Assembly (NCBI GenBank): GCA_946807835.1 | Contig: OX327683.1 | Location: forward strand, 3,291,001-3,355,000 | Source: Ailanthus altissimus | Lineage: Eukaryota > Streptophyta > Magnoliopsida > Sapindales > Simaroubaceae | Length of the DNA stretch: 64,000 bases | Direction of reading: 5' to 3' | Shown: piece by piece, positions 36,858-52,035 of the stretch | How the letters are laid out: every line of letters begins with the position of its first letter | Numbering within the stretch: the stretch's first letter is position 1 | Translations under genes and position numbers: made by a program | The notes under the pieces: generated by a model | What the model was told of the DNA's origin: nothing | The model's input: only the letters and a program-made list of their open reading frames with translations | The model's database searches: none

Positions 36858-38979
36858 ATTTATTTTGGCTTTTTGACCCCATATTTAGGCTTTATTGACA
36901 TGTCCCTTTATTTTAGGATCCAATTGTAAAGTGAAGCATGACTTAATCATGTTGGCGTGCCCTTTAATCGTAGAACTTAGTAAAGATGTAGCCTTTAAAA
37001 TAGGTTCTATCTAACGTACCCCACAGGTTAAGTGATGAAGGTTGGTAGATTTGGGCCCTTGTCAAATCTAGTGACAAGGTTCCTATTTAAGTCGAATAGC
37101 TTTCTAGAGAAGTGTGTCTAAATGTCTAATTGGCTTTCTGGCGAGACTCACGAGTCACTTTAATTGTCTCTAATAATAATATTATTAAATTTGTCAATCA
37201 TTTTATTTGAATATTGCGAGTAATTGTTGGCAAGAGAAGAGACGAAAAAATAAAAAAGATAACATTAAATAAGCAATTTAATTAAGACCACTTTTTAAAT
37301 TTTTAAAAAAAAAGTGTAATTTTTTTTAGATTCAAATATCTCTTTCCATATTATTATCTTAAAAATTTATTATTTACAAAATGATAATGGTTTAAAAAAT
37401 CAAGTAATCAACAATTAAGCTAGAGATACTGTTCGTCATTTTCTTATCCTTCACAAATAATTTCTTTCTTGAAACATATTTTTCATATCCTCCTTCAATA
37501 TTTTTATTGATTTAAGATTGATTTAGAATTTTTCTAAACTTTCAGATTTAGGGCTTTTAGATTTAGTTTTTTTTTTATCTTGATTAATTTAATTTTTATA
37601 TTTTCTTATATTTTATTTTGAATTGCAAATTATACATTGTGTTTTTTAAAGGGAATTATAGATTGTATTTTTGTGAGAAGTTTGAATGGGAGAATGGAAT
37701 CTTTATTTGTTGAAGATAATGTGTATAAATTTATTTTGAAACATTTTTTTTAAATTAAGGTATAAGAAATGATTTTTTTATAAAAAAATTGTGTGAATTT
37801 ATTTTATAAACTTTGATATAAAGAGAAAATGAAAGATAAAAGAAATAAATATAAAGAGATAAATAAAAGAATATCTTTTTTATTTTCTTTGTTTTTTTAA
37901 CTCACATTAAGGCGACAAATTACTTTTAACTTCATGTAATAAAGTATTTTTTTTCTCTCATTAATTTGACTCGATGAATGTACAATAATGATGATCATAA
38001 AACTTATATATAGATATTCAAAGAGAGCAGAATAAATATTTTTTGCTTACCAAATTCTAATAAGATATTCAAAGAAAGAACAACGAAAAATTTTGTTTAT
38101 AAATTTTTAAACCCTATAAATTTGCACGTACTTTTACTTTTATCTAATAAAATTATGTTTAGAATGCATTAAAATTAACCAATATCAATTAACAAAATAA
38201 GATAGAAAAGGCTTCTCGTTGAATAAATTCATATTTAAGTAATAGAATCGATAGATTGAAAATAATTTCAATTGTTATGTTGAACATCAGAATTGAATAT
38301 TGGAGGAAAATTATAACAAAAATTTTGTTAATTATTTTTATTTATAAGTTTACTTTAACAACTTAATTAACACAAATTTATTCATTCTTTTTATTTATCA
38401 GTTTCCTCCAATAATCCAATTAAATTTTATATAATATATGTATAGAATTCTTTTTTATTTTTCAAAAATCAATCCAAGTGAAACTTAATTTCTTTGTTTT
38501 TGAAAAAAAACTAAGATTTATTTTTAATATATATAAACACTTTAACCACACTCTACAATATATACAAATAGCTCACGCTATATTTACACCCCAAAAAAAT
38601 AAATAGCTTTTTTTTTTTAAGAAAGAAAAAAATAATGTTTACAAACAAATCCTAAAATTCCACGTCAACTCACAATTTTTTTTTTAAAAATTACAAACTT
38701 ATCACAATTTTAAAATTAATAAACTAGAATGCTAAATAAACTGGAATGCCAACCAAGAAAAGAACAATAAGCAAATGACTCCAAAACTCGTATTCCATAG
38801 CAATAAAAAAAAATGATATTTCAGGGAAATCACATGCATAACATGAAAATTGAGTTGTTCATTCATATGCATTGCATGACAACAATTTGATTTTAAGTTT
38901 TGCATGTAAAATGATACGAATAAAATTCTATTTTCTCTCTCTTTTTTTTTTTTGTAAGCTTATAAATTAAGTTGTCAAA
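36858..38979. other. AT-rich spacer
   Basis: After about 37160 the sequence is extremely AT-rich. No gene or element that I can name. The 36860-37160 portion is less AT-rich and may be older inserted DNA of unknown source. Confidence 0.45.
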
Positions 38980-39840
38980 TGACTAACTGCCGGATAAAGG
39001 ATCTCCTTTTCTTCATTTTTTCTTTTCTGGTATTTTCTCTCAAACCCTAACAACCCAATCGTCGGATAAAGGCTCTCCACTCCTATCCGGTGGCCCCTTC
39101 TCTTCTTCTTTTTTCTCTATTTTTCTCCATCCTCATCTCAACTTTTTATTGTGTTTTGTTTTAATTTGTTGATGTTCCTGGCGATGGTGCTGACCATCAA
39201 TAAAAAGTCAGGTTCTCTAGTCTGATAGCGACACTTTAAGTTCAGACGCACCTCCTCCAAGTGGCCGCCATCATTACCAACACAACCACTATTCTTCTTC
39301 AACTTTTTTAGTTGCCGCGAGCCTGGCCAGCTTCATGTCAAGCTCCAGCGAGTATTCTCTCAATTGAGCTCAATGCTTTGTTCGGCCTAGTTTCGACTGA
39401 CTGGGATCGTGCTGATCCTTTGCCGGTTTTGATTCGTCTGCTCTACCTTCAGTAGATCCAGTTTTATGCTCCCATTCGCCAGTCATCGCTAACCCCGTTT
39501 ACCGATTTTGTCAATTTTCGGCGACCATTAATTCCCATCTACTAGTGTTGTTAATGCCCAGGGATATATTTGTGCTTAGTGGTTGTTTGTTAGATTAGGG
39601 TTGATATTGAGTATAGAGATGTGATTAAGGTAGAGGTATTTTTGTAACTTTATTTTAGATATTTTTTTTTAATAATAAAAGATAGTTTTTCTTCACAAGT
39701 AGCCTTCTTCTTCTTTGTGAGGTTAAACCTCTTTTATGTGACAGTTGAATCTTTCCATTTATAGTAATGGTAGATATTTCTCATGAGATAGGTGTCATTT
39801 TTGTGATTTGTTGTATTTTTACTGTTAAAAAAATAAGTTC
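38980..39840 (+). repeat. Dispersed repeat copy 3, unnamed family
   Basis: It starts with two occurrences of a CGGATAAAGG phrase (38992 and 39063). A moderate-GC head to about 39560 follows, then a tail with TTGTGAGGTTAAACCTC and CATGAGATAGG words, paralleling the repeats at 31760 and 33060. No domain is recognised. Confidence 0.35.
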
Positions 39841-41600
39841 GAGCCGCAAAAATCTTATTTATCATCTAATGCATATTTACCCATAAAGCTTTTTATAATA
39901 TTATATTTATTTTTTTTAAAAAAAAAAACTCGAGCTTTATTCAACATTTAGTCCAAAAAAAAAGAAAAGCAAACATCATCTCACTCACCTATTGATAATT
40001 AACAAACGAATTAACATTAGGGGATATAAGGGTCCTTTTCTACCCCCCAAAAAAAATGAAACTAGGGGATCTTTTTGACAAATTTTGGAAATATGGTTAA
40101 TCTACATAAAACAATATTCCTTAAAGATACGTCATAACCCTATGAGAATAAAATATCATCTACACCCCTAATTCTTATGATATTGGAAAAAAAACCCCAT
40201 GTAGTACTTTTGTTTGCTTGGAGAAACCCCTTGGAGTATTGAAAACATCAACAATGCCGCTTATATTATATCATCCTACAAACTTACTTCCTCTCAATGT
40301 CTTAGTTATTATTTATGAATTCATCAAAACTGCTTTTTAAATATTTAAAATTAGCCCTAACTCTCTAGCATAAGAAAGTTTACCCAAAAAAAAAAAAAGA
40401 CAAAAAAAGAAATGAGATAAATAATTGAAAATATTTTTCTAAAATATTAGATATAAAATCTTAAATTTTTTTCCTAAATTTTACAAAAAAAAATTAGCTA
40501 TCCCTTTTGTTCAATCTAATGTTATTATTCATTTTGTTGATGTCATAATACTATACATCATTAAAATAATTGAGATAAATAATTGAAAAGATTTTCCAAA
40601 AATTTAGATAAAAAACTTAAATCGTAAGATTATTGGCCTAAATAAAAACTATATAATAAATATTTAAAATACAAATTTATCTTTTTACATATAGAGATGT
40701 ATAATCATTATTTAGATTTTGAACAGTCAGATTTTCTTTTGTTGAATTCATGTTTTATTTTTGAAGCTGTTCTAGGTCAACTCAAAATTCATGTTTTATT
40801 TTAAAGTTGTTTTCCCTTAAACTGTAGAACTTTGATTAAATAATATCTTTTCGTCTGTCCTAACTTAAGATCGATGTGCTAAATTAATAAGATAATATAT
40901 TTTTGTAAAAAAATTTATATTTCTTATAAGAGCTATTTACTATATAAATTAATATACAATTAAATTTATATAATATATCTAAAGACCTAAATTTATATGA
41001 TATGTGTGGAGACTTTTGTATAATTTGTATATAGTGTTAGTTTTTACTAAAATTTGATGTCGATTTAAATCTCTTCTATAACTTTTCTGTAAAGTAAAAG
41101 TTCCAACGTGGCATTATTGTATTGCTACAAAAAAAAATATTTAATGTCAATATTTTTTCTTTTGAAAATGATCTAAATTTAAAATTTATTATATTATTTA
41201 ACCGTTAACCAACTATTTATTTTTTATGGTAAAAATTAACAAAATAGATAAACTTACCCTAAATCTTTGAATTTCATAATTTCTTTCCCTTAAATCTATT
41301 CACTACCTAAAATTCACACCAAATCCTTAACTGGTTGCCGGTGGGGGAGCGACAAGAATCACAACAAATAACCATTCCATTCCACATTTTCATGCCCACC
41401 ATAAGTTTAAAATTTATATTATGATTGTTAATATTGTAAATATATATTATATAAATTTAAAATGTTTATAAAAATTTTGATTTATAAAGAAAATTATTGA
41501 TTTTAAGTTAAAATAAATTATTTGAGTATTTGTTATATAATAATGTGTAAAATTTAAGTATTTGATAGGAGAAAAATGAATAATAAAATGTAAAAAAAAT
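39841..41600. other. AT-rich spacer
   Basis: Very AT-rich, with a repeated phrase on AATTGAGATAAATAATTGAAAA near 40405 and 40568. No gene recognised. Confidence 0.45.
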
Positions 41601-41810
41601 CTCATATTCCACGACAATGCAATGGCCGCAGAAAAGAACATGGTTCGTGCAGCACTTGCTTGATGCGAATGCCGCACGCAAGCTACGTGTGGCCTACTAA
41701 CTGCTGCGTGAAGTGCGTCGCGGTTCCGCGGCGCAAGTAATTAGCACACAGCGTGCATGCGACATTCTCATTGTGCTAGTAGGCCGCACACATTGCGTCC
41801 CTATTCTAAT
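41601..41810. repeat. GC-rich patch of GCCGCA/GTGCGTCGCGG words
   Basis: An isolated GC-rich block with imperfect inverted words (GCGAATGCCGCACGC, GTGCGTCGCGG, GGCCGCACAC) lies between AT-rich DNA and the end of the UMP synthase gene. It resembles the patches in the MULE ends and the LTRs. No element ends could be set around it. Confidence 0.5.
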
Positions 41811-42057
41811 TGGGAAATTCAGTCTGAGATGGTTGGCAACTCCTATCATGTAAAATATCGACAAAACTACAGCGGAAGCTTGCAACCAATAAACATTATT
41901 AAACTTGAGAAAGCAACAATACATTCCTCCGGAAAGCTTGAGTTCCTCTAGAATTCATAAGATATATCGAACAGGCAAAACAGTAAATTAAGTAGAACTC
42001 AACTCAGCCGTTCGTTATCAAAGCATGGATACCAGAAGGTCAGAGCAGAAAGCGGAA

Positions 42058-45448
<3,391 letters not shown>

Positions 45449-46080
45449 TGAAGACGACACGGTCGTTTTTGCGTTATGCGTTTTTGTGTTGTAAGAATGA
45501 CGGTGAAGAATACAGAGGGGTTATAAAGTGACGGGTAGTAGGGTTTTATTTTTATTTTATTTGAAAAATAATTATCGTAATTTTTGTTTTCTAATAACTT
45601 ATGCTTAGTACGACGAGGAGGAGGACATTGATTTGATTATGCTCAATAAATAAAATAATTTTCAAACTCAGAATTTTTTTAAACAAAAATTATACATTAA
45701 TATGTTTGGTTGCTTTTTTAAAATAATGTTGGGTATCCAAAATTTTATTCTAAATTATAACTCAAAAGTGACGTGTGTAAATTTAAATGTAATAAATAAT
45801 TTTAAAATTAAAAATATTTAAAAATAATCACTTTTAAAATATTTTAAATTTTTTTTTAGTTAAAAACATAATAAATTATCAGAATTGTCTTTGTGAATAA
45901 TATAACTTAAAAAAATTTGTACTTTGACTTACAAAATCAACAAAAAAAATATTGTTATTGTTTACAAAAATTTGAAAAAAAAAATTCTATAAATTAAGAA
46001 TAAGTAATTTTGTGTATTAATTTATAAAAAAAATATATGAAATAATGAAAAATAATGATATTGGGGATAAAAATGGCAAA
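45449..46080. other. 5' flank of UMPS and AT-rich spacer
   Basis: The first 100 bp should be the leader and core promoter of UMPS. Beyond about 45600 the DNA is AT-rich with no feature that I recognise. Confidence 0.45.
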
Positions 46081-46089
46081 TGAAGCTTA

Positions 46090-46245
46090 AAATTTCTTGC
46101 ATCTTGCGCGGGGAGGGACAGAGGCGTGGCACGAGTTAGGTCCTCTCACCACAGATGTTGTGCGAGGCCCCAACTCGCACAACACCCCCGCGTGAGGTGT
46201 GGTGCGAGTTAGGCGCAAGTCAGGCATAATGCTCTGTTAACCTCA
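46090..46245. repeat. GC-rich patch with inverted GTGCGAGTT / AACTCGCAC words
   Basis: The words GGCACGAGTTAGG, CCAACTCGCACAAC and GGTGCGAGTTAGGC form imperfect inverted and direct repeats within about 150 bp of GC-rich DNA. The layout suggests the centre of a non-autonomous inverted-repeat element, but the outer ends could not be matched. Confidence 0.5.
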
Positions 46246-47632
46246 ACCTTCTTTGATGTTTTTTGTTGAAATTTATTTTTTTTCACAGTTTTTTAGTATT
46301 TTTTAATTAAATTTTACCAAAATTCAACTTATTCTATTCCAAATTTACTTATTTTCATTAATTTTAAAATGTGTTTTGAATCAAAATTTTATAGAGAGAT
46401 GTGCAAAAAACTTGTAGGAGTAAAATGGTCTAAAATTTAGATGTATGACTAATAAAATTTATTAATTTTTTTGTGATTAAAATAAATTTTTATGTAAAAA
46501 AATAATAATTATTATTTTTTAATATTTACTTGATATATCATTTTGTATGATATAAATTTAAATAAAATTTTAGAATGTTTAAAATTATATATATATATAT
46601 ATATATGCGTGTTGTGTTCGGTGAAAACGAACAAGAATCCTTCAATTTGAGTGAGAGAGTGGGACTGAGGGGGATGAATGAAAAGATGAAAGATTTTATG
46701 AAGATCCCTCGAGCTGAGTGAGAGAGTCGGACTAAGGGTGATGAATGGAAAGATGAAAGATTTTTGTATATTATTTTATTACATTTGGACCCCTGAAGTT
46801 TTGCCTTTTTAATAATCTAGGTCCCTAAACTTGATTGTATTTGGTGTGGTTCAAACGTAAGATGTCTAAACTTACCTTTTACATATCGTGTTTGTCGGTA
46901 TTGGGGTTCAGCTCCAACGGTTGTGACTACCGTTTGTAATCACGGCTATTAGAATTCAATAAAAAAGAAAATAAAAGGTAAGTATGGGTGTTTTATATAA
47001 AAAAAAATTATGCATTCAAATTTAAAATATATATATAGTAGAATTTTAATTAATTAATATTATTATAATTAAAAAAATTAATTAAATTTTAATTAATTAA
47101 TTATTAATTTATAAAAATAATTCTTATTTTTCTAAATATTGCATCTAATATCTTTTTATTGTAATTAAGTGAATGATTTTCAATATATTTTTCTTAACTA
47201 CATACATAATTTATAAAATTTATTTCGCTCAAGGAAGCACTAAAAAACAATGGCAACATTGAATAATTTTTTATTGCATACTAGAATGTTACTCTATAAT
47301 TTATTTCTGCCTTACAAAAAAGTTATAAATGAGATTCAAGTTAAAAATTAATTTTTTTTATTTTAAAATATTGAATATATATTTTACAAAGTTCTCATAG
47401 ACTTATCATAAGTTATTTTATTGCATGTGAGTCCAAAGCTTATGTGGGGTCACCGTAAGATGTCTAAATTTGCAATTCGTTTAAATTAAAAGTAAATGAT
47501 CGTTTCACCCCTACTGTGTAAATTAATTACTCGTTACCGTCCTATTTTTTAATATCTAAAAATTCTCACGATATTAACATTTTTTATAAAAAAAAAATCT
47601 TCTAATTTTTTATTTATTAGTTAGACAATTAC
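46246..47632. other. AT-rich spacer with a 67-bp tandem duplication
   Basis: A unit starting GAGTGAGAGAGT occurs at 46649 and again at 46716, imperfectly repeated for about 50 bp. An AT microsatellite lies at about 46587-46606. No gene recognised. Confidence 0.6.
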
Positions 47633-50345
47633 TGTAGTAACCAGTATCCATAACCGGTAAGAATATGTATATTTATATATATATATATATACGTATTTTA
47701 TTTGTATGTGGGTGATCATTGATTTATATATTGTTATTAGTAGTGTTTTTATAGGTTAAGGATATACTATTAGTATTGGGTTTATTTGTAAGACTTTGGA
47801 ATTATTTTAGGGACCAAATTGTTATACTTTGAAAGTTTTGAGGGTGAATTCATAAATACCAAAAATTAGCCTCTTAGTATAAAAATACACCTTTGAACCC
47901 TAATTTACCATTTTTAGGTCGAGCTACCCATTTTAAGAGAGAGAAGAGAGAAATAGAGGAGAGAGAAAGAGGAGAAGAAGAAGAAAAAAAAGAAGAAATT
48001 GGAATTTTGAATTTCAAGAGGTATATCATACGTATTTCTCAATTTATTGGTATTAATTAAGTTAATTCCTTTAAGTTTTGATTTCTGAAAATATGTATAA
48101 TTGGGGATTTGTTGTGTATTTCGTAAGATCATATGAGAATTGATGATGATCTATAAGATAGTTTGATAAATCATGATGAATTATGGAATTTCTGCTGGAT
48201 AACCTCTTGATCTAGGAATTTTATAAATTGTTGTGATTCGATTCTGGTTTTGAGTTTTGAGTATATGCAATTAGACATGTTTAGGATCATCTGAGACTTT
48301 GAATCGATTCAAGATTCCAGAAATTGAATTTATAGTGAATTTACCAAAATGACCCTGAAATTCTGGAAATTTCCTGTGTAAACAGTATGATACAGTGGAA
48401 AATAATTTTTGACCTGCTGAATGATCTTTAAAAATTACGAATTTGTGGAATATGATAATTTTATATGTCTAATATGATATACTCGGAATTAAGAATTTGG
48501 ATCAATGTGGTTGAAGTGTTATAAATTTCTAAAGTGTATCAGCTCATTGTAGTATTTGATTAACAGATTTTTAAAGTTATGAAATAAAATAGTTTTAAAA
48601 TACTTTTGGCAGTTATTTGGAAGCCAAATATTTATCATGGATTGAGATATGTGTCAAGAGTAATTATGTGGTAGTTTTATAATTTTTGAGTTAGTATATG
48701 ATTTTATAAAATTGGGAGATTGAATACTGTTCAGTAAGTATCTTGATCCTGTCAGGTTTGTAGTTTGGATTCGATGGTGTGTATGGAATGGATTGTGTAG
48801 GAATTTTGATATAATATTCATATATAAGAAGTATATATGAGTCAAGAATGATATATTATGATTTCGGAGTAATTGGACATCATTTGATGTATTAGAAAAT
48901 TTTGTTAAGTGTAAGTGGTCAGAATGACAGGTTTTGATAAACCAAATATTTAGACCAATTTGATGTGATAAATGCATTGTGTATAATTTTGTAAGGTATT
49001 TAAAGTATTTTGTGTGAATTGTGAGGCTTATGAAAGGATTAATCTCCATTGATAGGTTAAGGAGATTTAAGCCTTGTACCTGAAAGTGTTAAGAGGTAAG
49101 TATACTAGACTTACTACTGGAATCACAATAAACATAATAATTGTTTTGTATGATTTTGTAAATGGGGTTAAGAATATGTTTATGATATGTCAAAGTATAT
49201 TTTGATATGAAATGTGAATATATATTTATGAATGTGAGCATTGACATTGAGCATGGACATACATATGTTTTTGAAAGTGAGCTTTCCAAAATAAGATGCG
49301 TTTAACAAAGAAAGCTTTTGAAGTGTAATATGTCCATGAGAAATATTTTGTGATTTGAGGGTACTTGAACTCACTGTTAACTTAGTAGGCATTTTATGTG
49401 ATTTGTGGAGCCTTTATGTGTGGCCTTTCCTTCGGGATTGGTATATGTTATGTGTTCCGTATGTAGGGAGGATCCTATTGGTACCTAAAGGAAGTGTGAG
49501 TCATCACATTCGTGTGGTGGCGTATTGGTACATGTGAGAGGACTCACCGATGATCAGGGTGAGGGTTTGGCTTTTACCTTCGGGCATAAGCGTTATATAT
49601 GTGTGATTTAAAGACCTCACTTGTACTATTCCTCTCATACGGTATGTCACCTACGAGTGGCATTTGGCTCATTATGTGATATGTAAGTCCTACTAAGTAG
49701 TAGTTGAGTGATGGTATTCCTATTATGTATTTTGAAAGAATGTGTAAGCGCTTACATGATATGTGATTTGATAAGATTATGATTTTGATTGATCACAGCA
49801 TATCATACATATGCATTGTGTACATATATGTATTTGTATTTGATATATGAAAAACTAGTATGCTTACTGAGTTTTATACTCATTATAGTTTATGGTGATT
49901 TCAGATAAATAAGGTACATGTGTGCTTAGCGGATTTGGCAAGGCTTCTGCTGTTCCTTGGGTTCCCTAAGTTGTTAGGTTGCTAAGTGTTTCATTTGGGG
50001 ACATGTGGGATAAGATATTTGATTTGTCCCTAGTGAATAAATACTTATGTATTATTTTATTGTGTGTGGTTGGATTTAGTTTAAGTTTCTCCAAGTGTAG
50101 TAATGGATTGATTTTAAGTAAGAATTTGCAATGAATATATTCTGGGCTTCCGGTAATAAAGTTGCTACTGGTGACGTAGTAGAGTGTTAATCTCTGAGAA
50201 AACTCTGCGTATCTCCGGTTTACTAATTGTCCCAGTCATAATTCAATTACTATAATTCTGAAAGAAATTAAAATGAATGTTTAAGTATTATTGAATGAAT
50301 GTAAGTGATGTCGTGTGTCAGATCTTTTGGGTCTGGGGCGTGACA
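47633..50345 (+). repeat. 5' LTR of the cargo-bearing retrotransposon
   Basis: It is 2713 bp long and nearly identical to the 3' LTR at a constant offset of 6489. Differences seen by eye: 47718 A/C, 47789 T/C, 47852 A/G, 50338 G/A. It contains an AT microsatellite near 47673-47691 and a purine-rich strand at 47935-47995. Small open frames repeat identically in both LTRs and have no recognisable domain. Confidence 0.95.
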
Positions 50346-50353
50346 GCTTTTAT

Positions 50354-50365
50354 TGGTATCAGAGC
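50354..50365 (+). other. Primer binding site for initiator tRNA-Met
   Basis: TGGTATCAGAGC, the common plant retrotransposon primer site, begins eight bases after the end of the 5' LTR. It sets the orientation of the element. Confidence 0.92.
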
Positions 50366-50850
50366 TAAGATATGATTCTGTAGACTTTTAAGTGTCAAGT
50401 CAAGGGAACCGAGCAGATGCCAAATCCTTAGAATTGTATTTGTAGCTTTGTTGTGTAAAAGTTTGACATATTCCTTAAATTTTGTATGATTTTGCGAAGA
50501 TGACACAGTATCCAAGAGCTGCTAAGATTGTTGTTGTTGTGGATAATGGTACCTTGTGGATCTTAATGTTACCATTTAGATTTTCTTTTAAGTTATGACT
50601 AATATGCTTAGTAAGAGTGATGTTGAATATCTTATAATGATAATTTGCATGTGATAGAGCAAATTGAGATAATTTTCTCAATGACAAAATATAGAGAAGT
50701 AGAGTATTGAAGACATCAATTGAAACAACTTTTATTGAAAAGGAAAACAACAACACAACAACAATAGCAGCAACAAAAATACAATAGAGGCTACGGAGTG
50801 AGATTTAAGTCTATTTTGCGCTTCTTCTGACTGTCATGAGTAGACCAATC

Positions 50851-51444
50851 TTACTGATGCAATGTTGGATTAGACAGAGGAATAAAAGACTGCAATTGAT
50901 CAATCAGTTGATCAACAGTTGGAGCTGAAATAAGAATCCGTCGTGCTAGAAGTGGGATGAATTGTGTTCCCGCTGCATAGTCAAGAAAAGATATCAACCC
51001 GTCGTAAAAACCATTAACATTTAACAAACCAATGGGTTTTTGGTGGATTTGTAATTGTGCCCATGAGACAATTTGAAAAATTTCCTCCAAGGTCCCAAAA
51101 CCTCCTGGTAGAGCTATGAAGGCATCTGCATGCCTAAGCATTTGAGCCATTCGCTCGTGCATAGATGAGACTTGTAACTCATCCCCAACTGTTTTTCCTA
51201 CAATATTTTCAATAGCTAGAGGTTTTGGAATGATACCCAAAACTCGACTACCTTTATTGTGTGCAGCTTTTGCCACAGACCCCATTAACCCTCGGTTACC
51301 TCCTCCATATACTAAATGTATATTTCGCTCAGCTAATACCTTACCAAGATTTTCTGCAACTTTTGTAAACTCTTCAGTATTCCCAGGGTTGGATCCACAA
51401 AAGACACAAATTTTTGTGAATCGACGAGCTGAGGTTTCCTCCAT
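50851..51444 (-). CDS. LOG: LOG-type cytokinin riboside 5'-monophosphate phosphoribohydrolase, intronless, inside the retrotransposon
   Basis: LOG enzymes release active cytokinin bases from their nucleotides in the cytosol and nucleus. The single open frame of 197 residues starts at ATG 51442-51444; a few codons upstream are open but lack an ATG. Family motifs are present: KICVFCGSNPGN near residue 11, the nucleotide-binding YGGGNRGLMG (46-55), MHER with the catalytic-type Arg98, and PGGFGTLEE (113-121) with the catalytic-type Glu121. These are followed by a SWAQLQIHQKPIGLLNVNGF phrase (127-146). Family members usually have Lys after the MHxR Arg and PGGYGT; here they are Met and Phe. Host LOG genes normally have several introns, so an unbroken frame suggests capture of a spliced copy. 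It lies antisense to the LTRs. A TATA-like box is 59 bp upstream. I see nothing that would inactivate it. Confidence 0.92.
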   Translation of the reverse strand: MEETSARRFTKICVFCGSNPGNTEEFTKVAENLGKVLAERNIHLVYGGGNRGLMGSVAKAAHNKGSRVLGIIPKPLAIENIVGKTVGDELQVSSMHERMAQMLRHADAFIALPGGFGTLEEIFQIVSWAQLQIHQKPIGLLNVNGFYDGLISFLDYAAGTQFIPLLARRILISAPTVDQLIDQLQSFIPLSNPTLHQ

Positions 51445-51502
51445 TGTTATGCTCACCCTAATCTTTGAATATTTTTGAGTTTGTATAAGGATGCAATAAT
51501 AA

Positions 51503-51515
51503 TGTATTTATAGAG
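51503..51515 (-). promoter_or_regulatory. TATA-like box of the LOG cargo gene
   Basis: The minus strand reads CTCTATAAATACA, a strong plant TATA match, 59-71 bp upstream of the LOG ATG. This leaves room for a leader of about 30-40 nt. It implies that the gene can be transcribed against the LTR direction. Confidence 0.65.
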
Positions 51516-52035
51516 AAACAAATTGATAATAGCTGTGGAGCATATGTGTAAGTATGTTCAAGTATATATTTTTCTCGATTCTTGTGAGGTAAAAAAAAAA
51601 GAGAATGAGTTTTACTTTATCATTTTATAAGGGACAATAGGTCGCAAAATCTTGAATAAATATATGTTGATATGTAAGTGTGATAAAAATTGTGTCGGAA
51701 GTGTGATAAGTTAGGTAAGATAATTAAGAAAAGTCAATAAAGGCCTATTTCATGGATTTAGGGACTTAGCCATTTTGGCACTAATGGTCGACAATACATC
51801 AATGACTTGAAGACTTTTTGAGCTAACAATTGGACTTTGGACATGAGGCCAAATTAACTTTATTAATTACAAAGATTTTGTGGTCTTAACATTAATTTTT
51901 GGCCGATAGATTAAAAGCAGATATAAAGAAAGATAAAGCACACTTGACATAAAGATAAAGCAGTAATCAGTCTCTCTTTGATGTGATAGAGCAACACGGA
52001 TCTAGTTTCTGTGAAAATAGAAACAACAATGTAGG
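51516..52035. other. Spacer between the two cargo genes
   Basis: No reading frame is recognised. It should contain the promoter of the LOG gene and the 3' end of the upstream cargo gene, since both read leftward. Confidence 0.5.

Noticed and set aside
48654..49537. Several open frames of 60-131 codons in the LTRs, duplicated at 55143-56026
   Set aside because: They repeat only because the LTRs are duplicated. They lie in regulatory-type LTR sequence and show no protein features.
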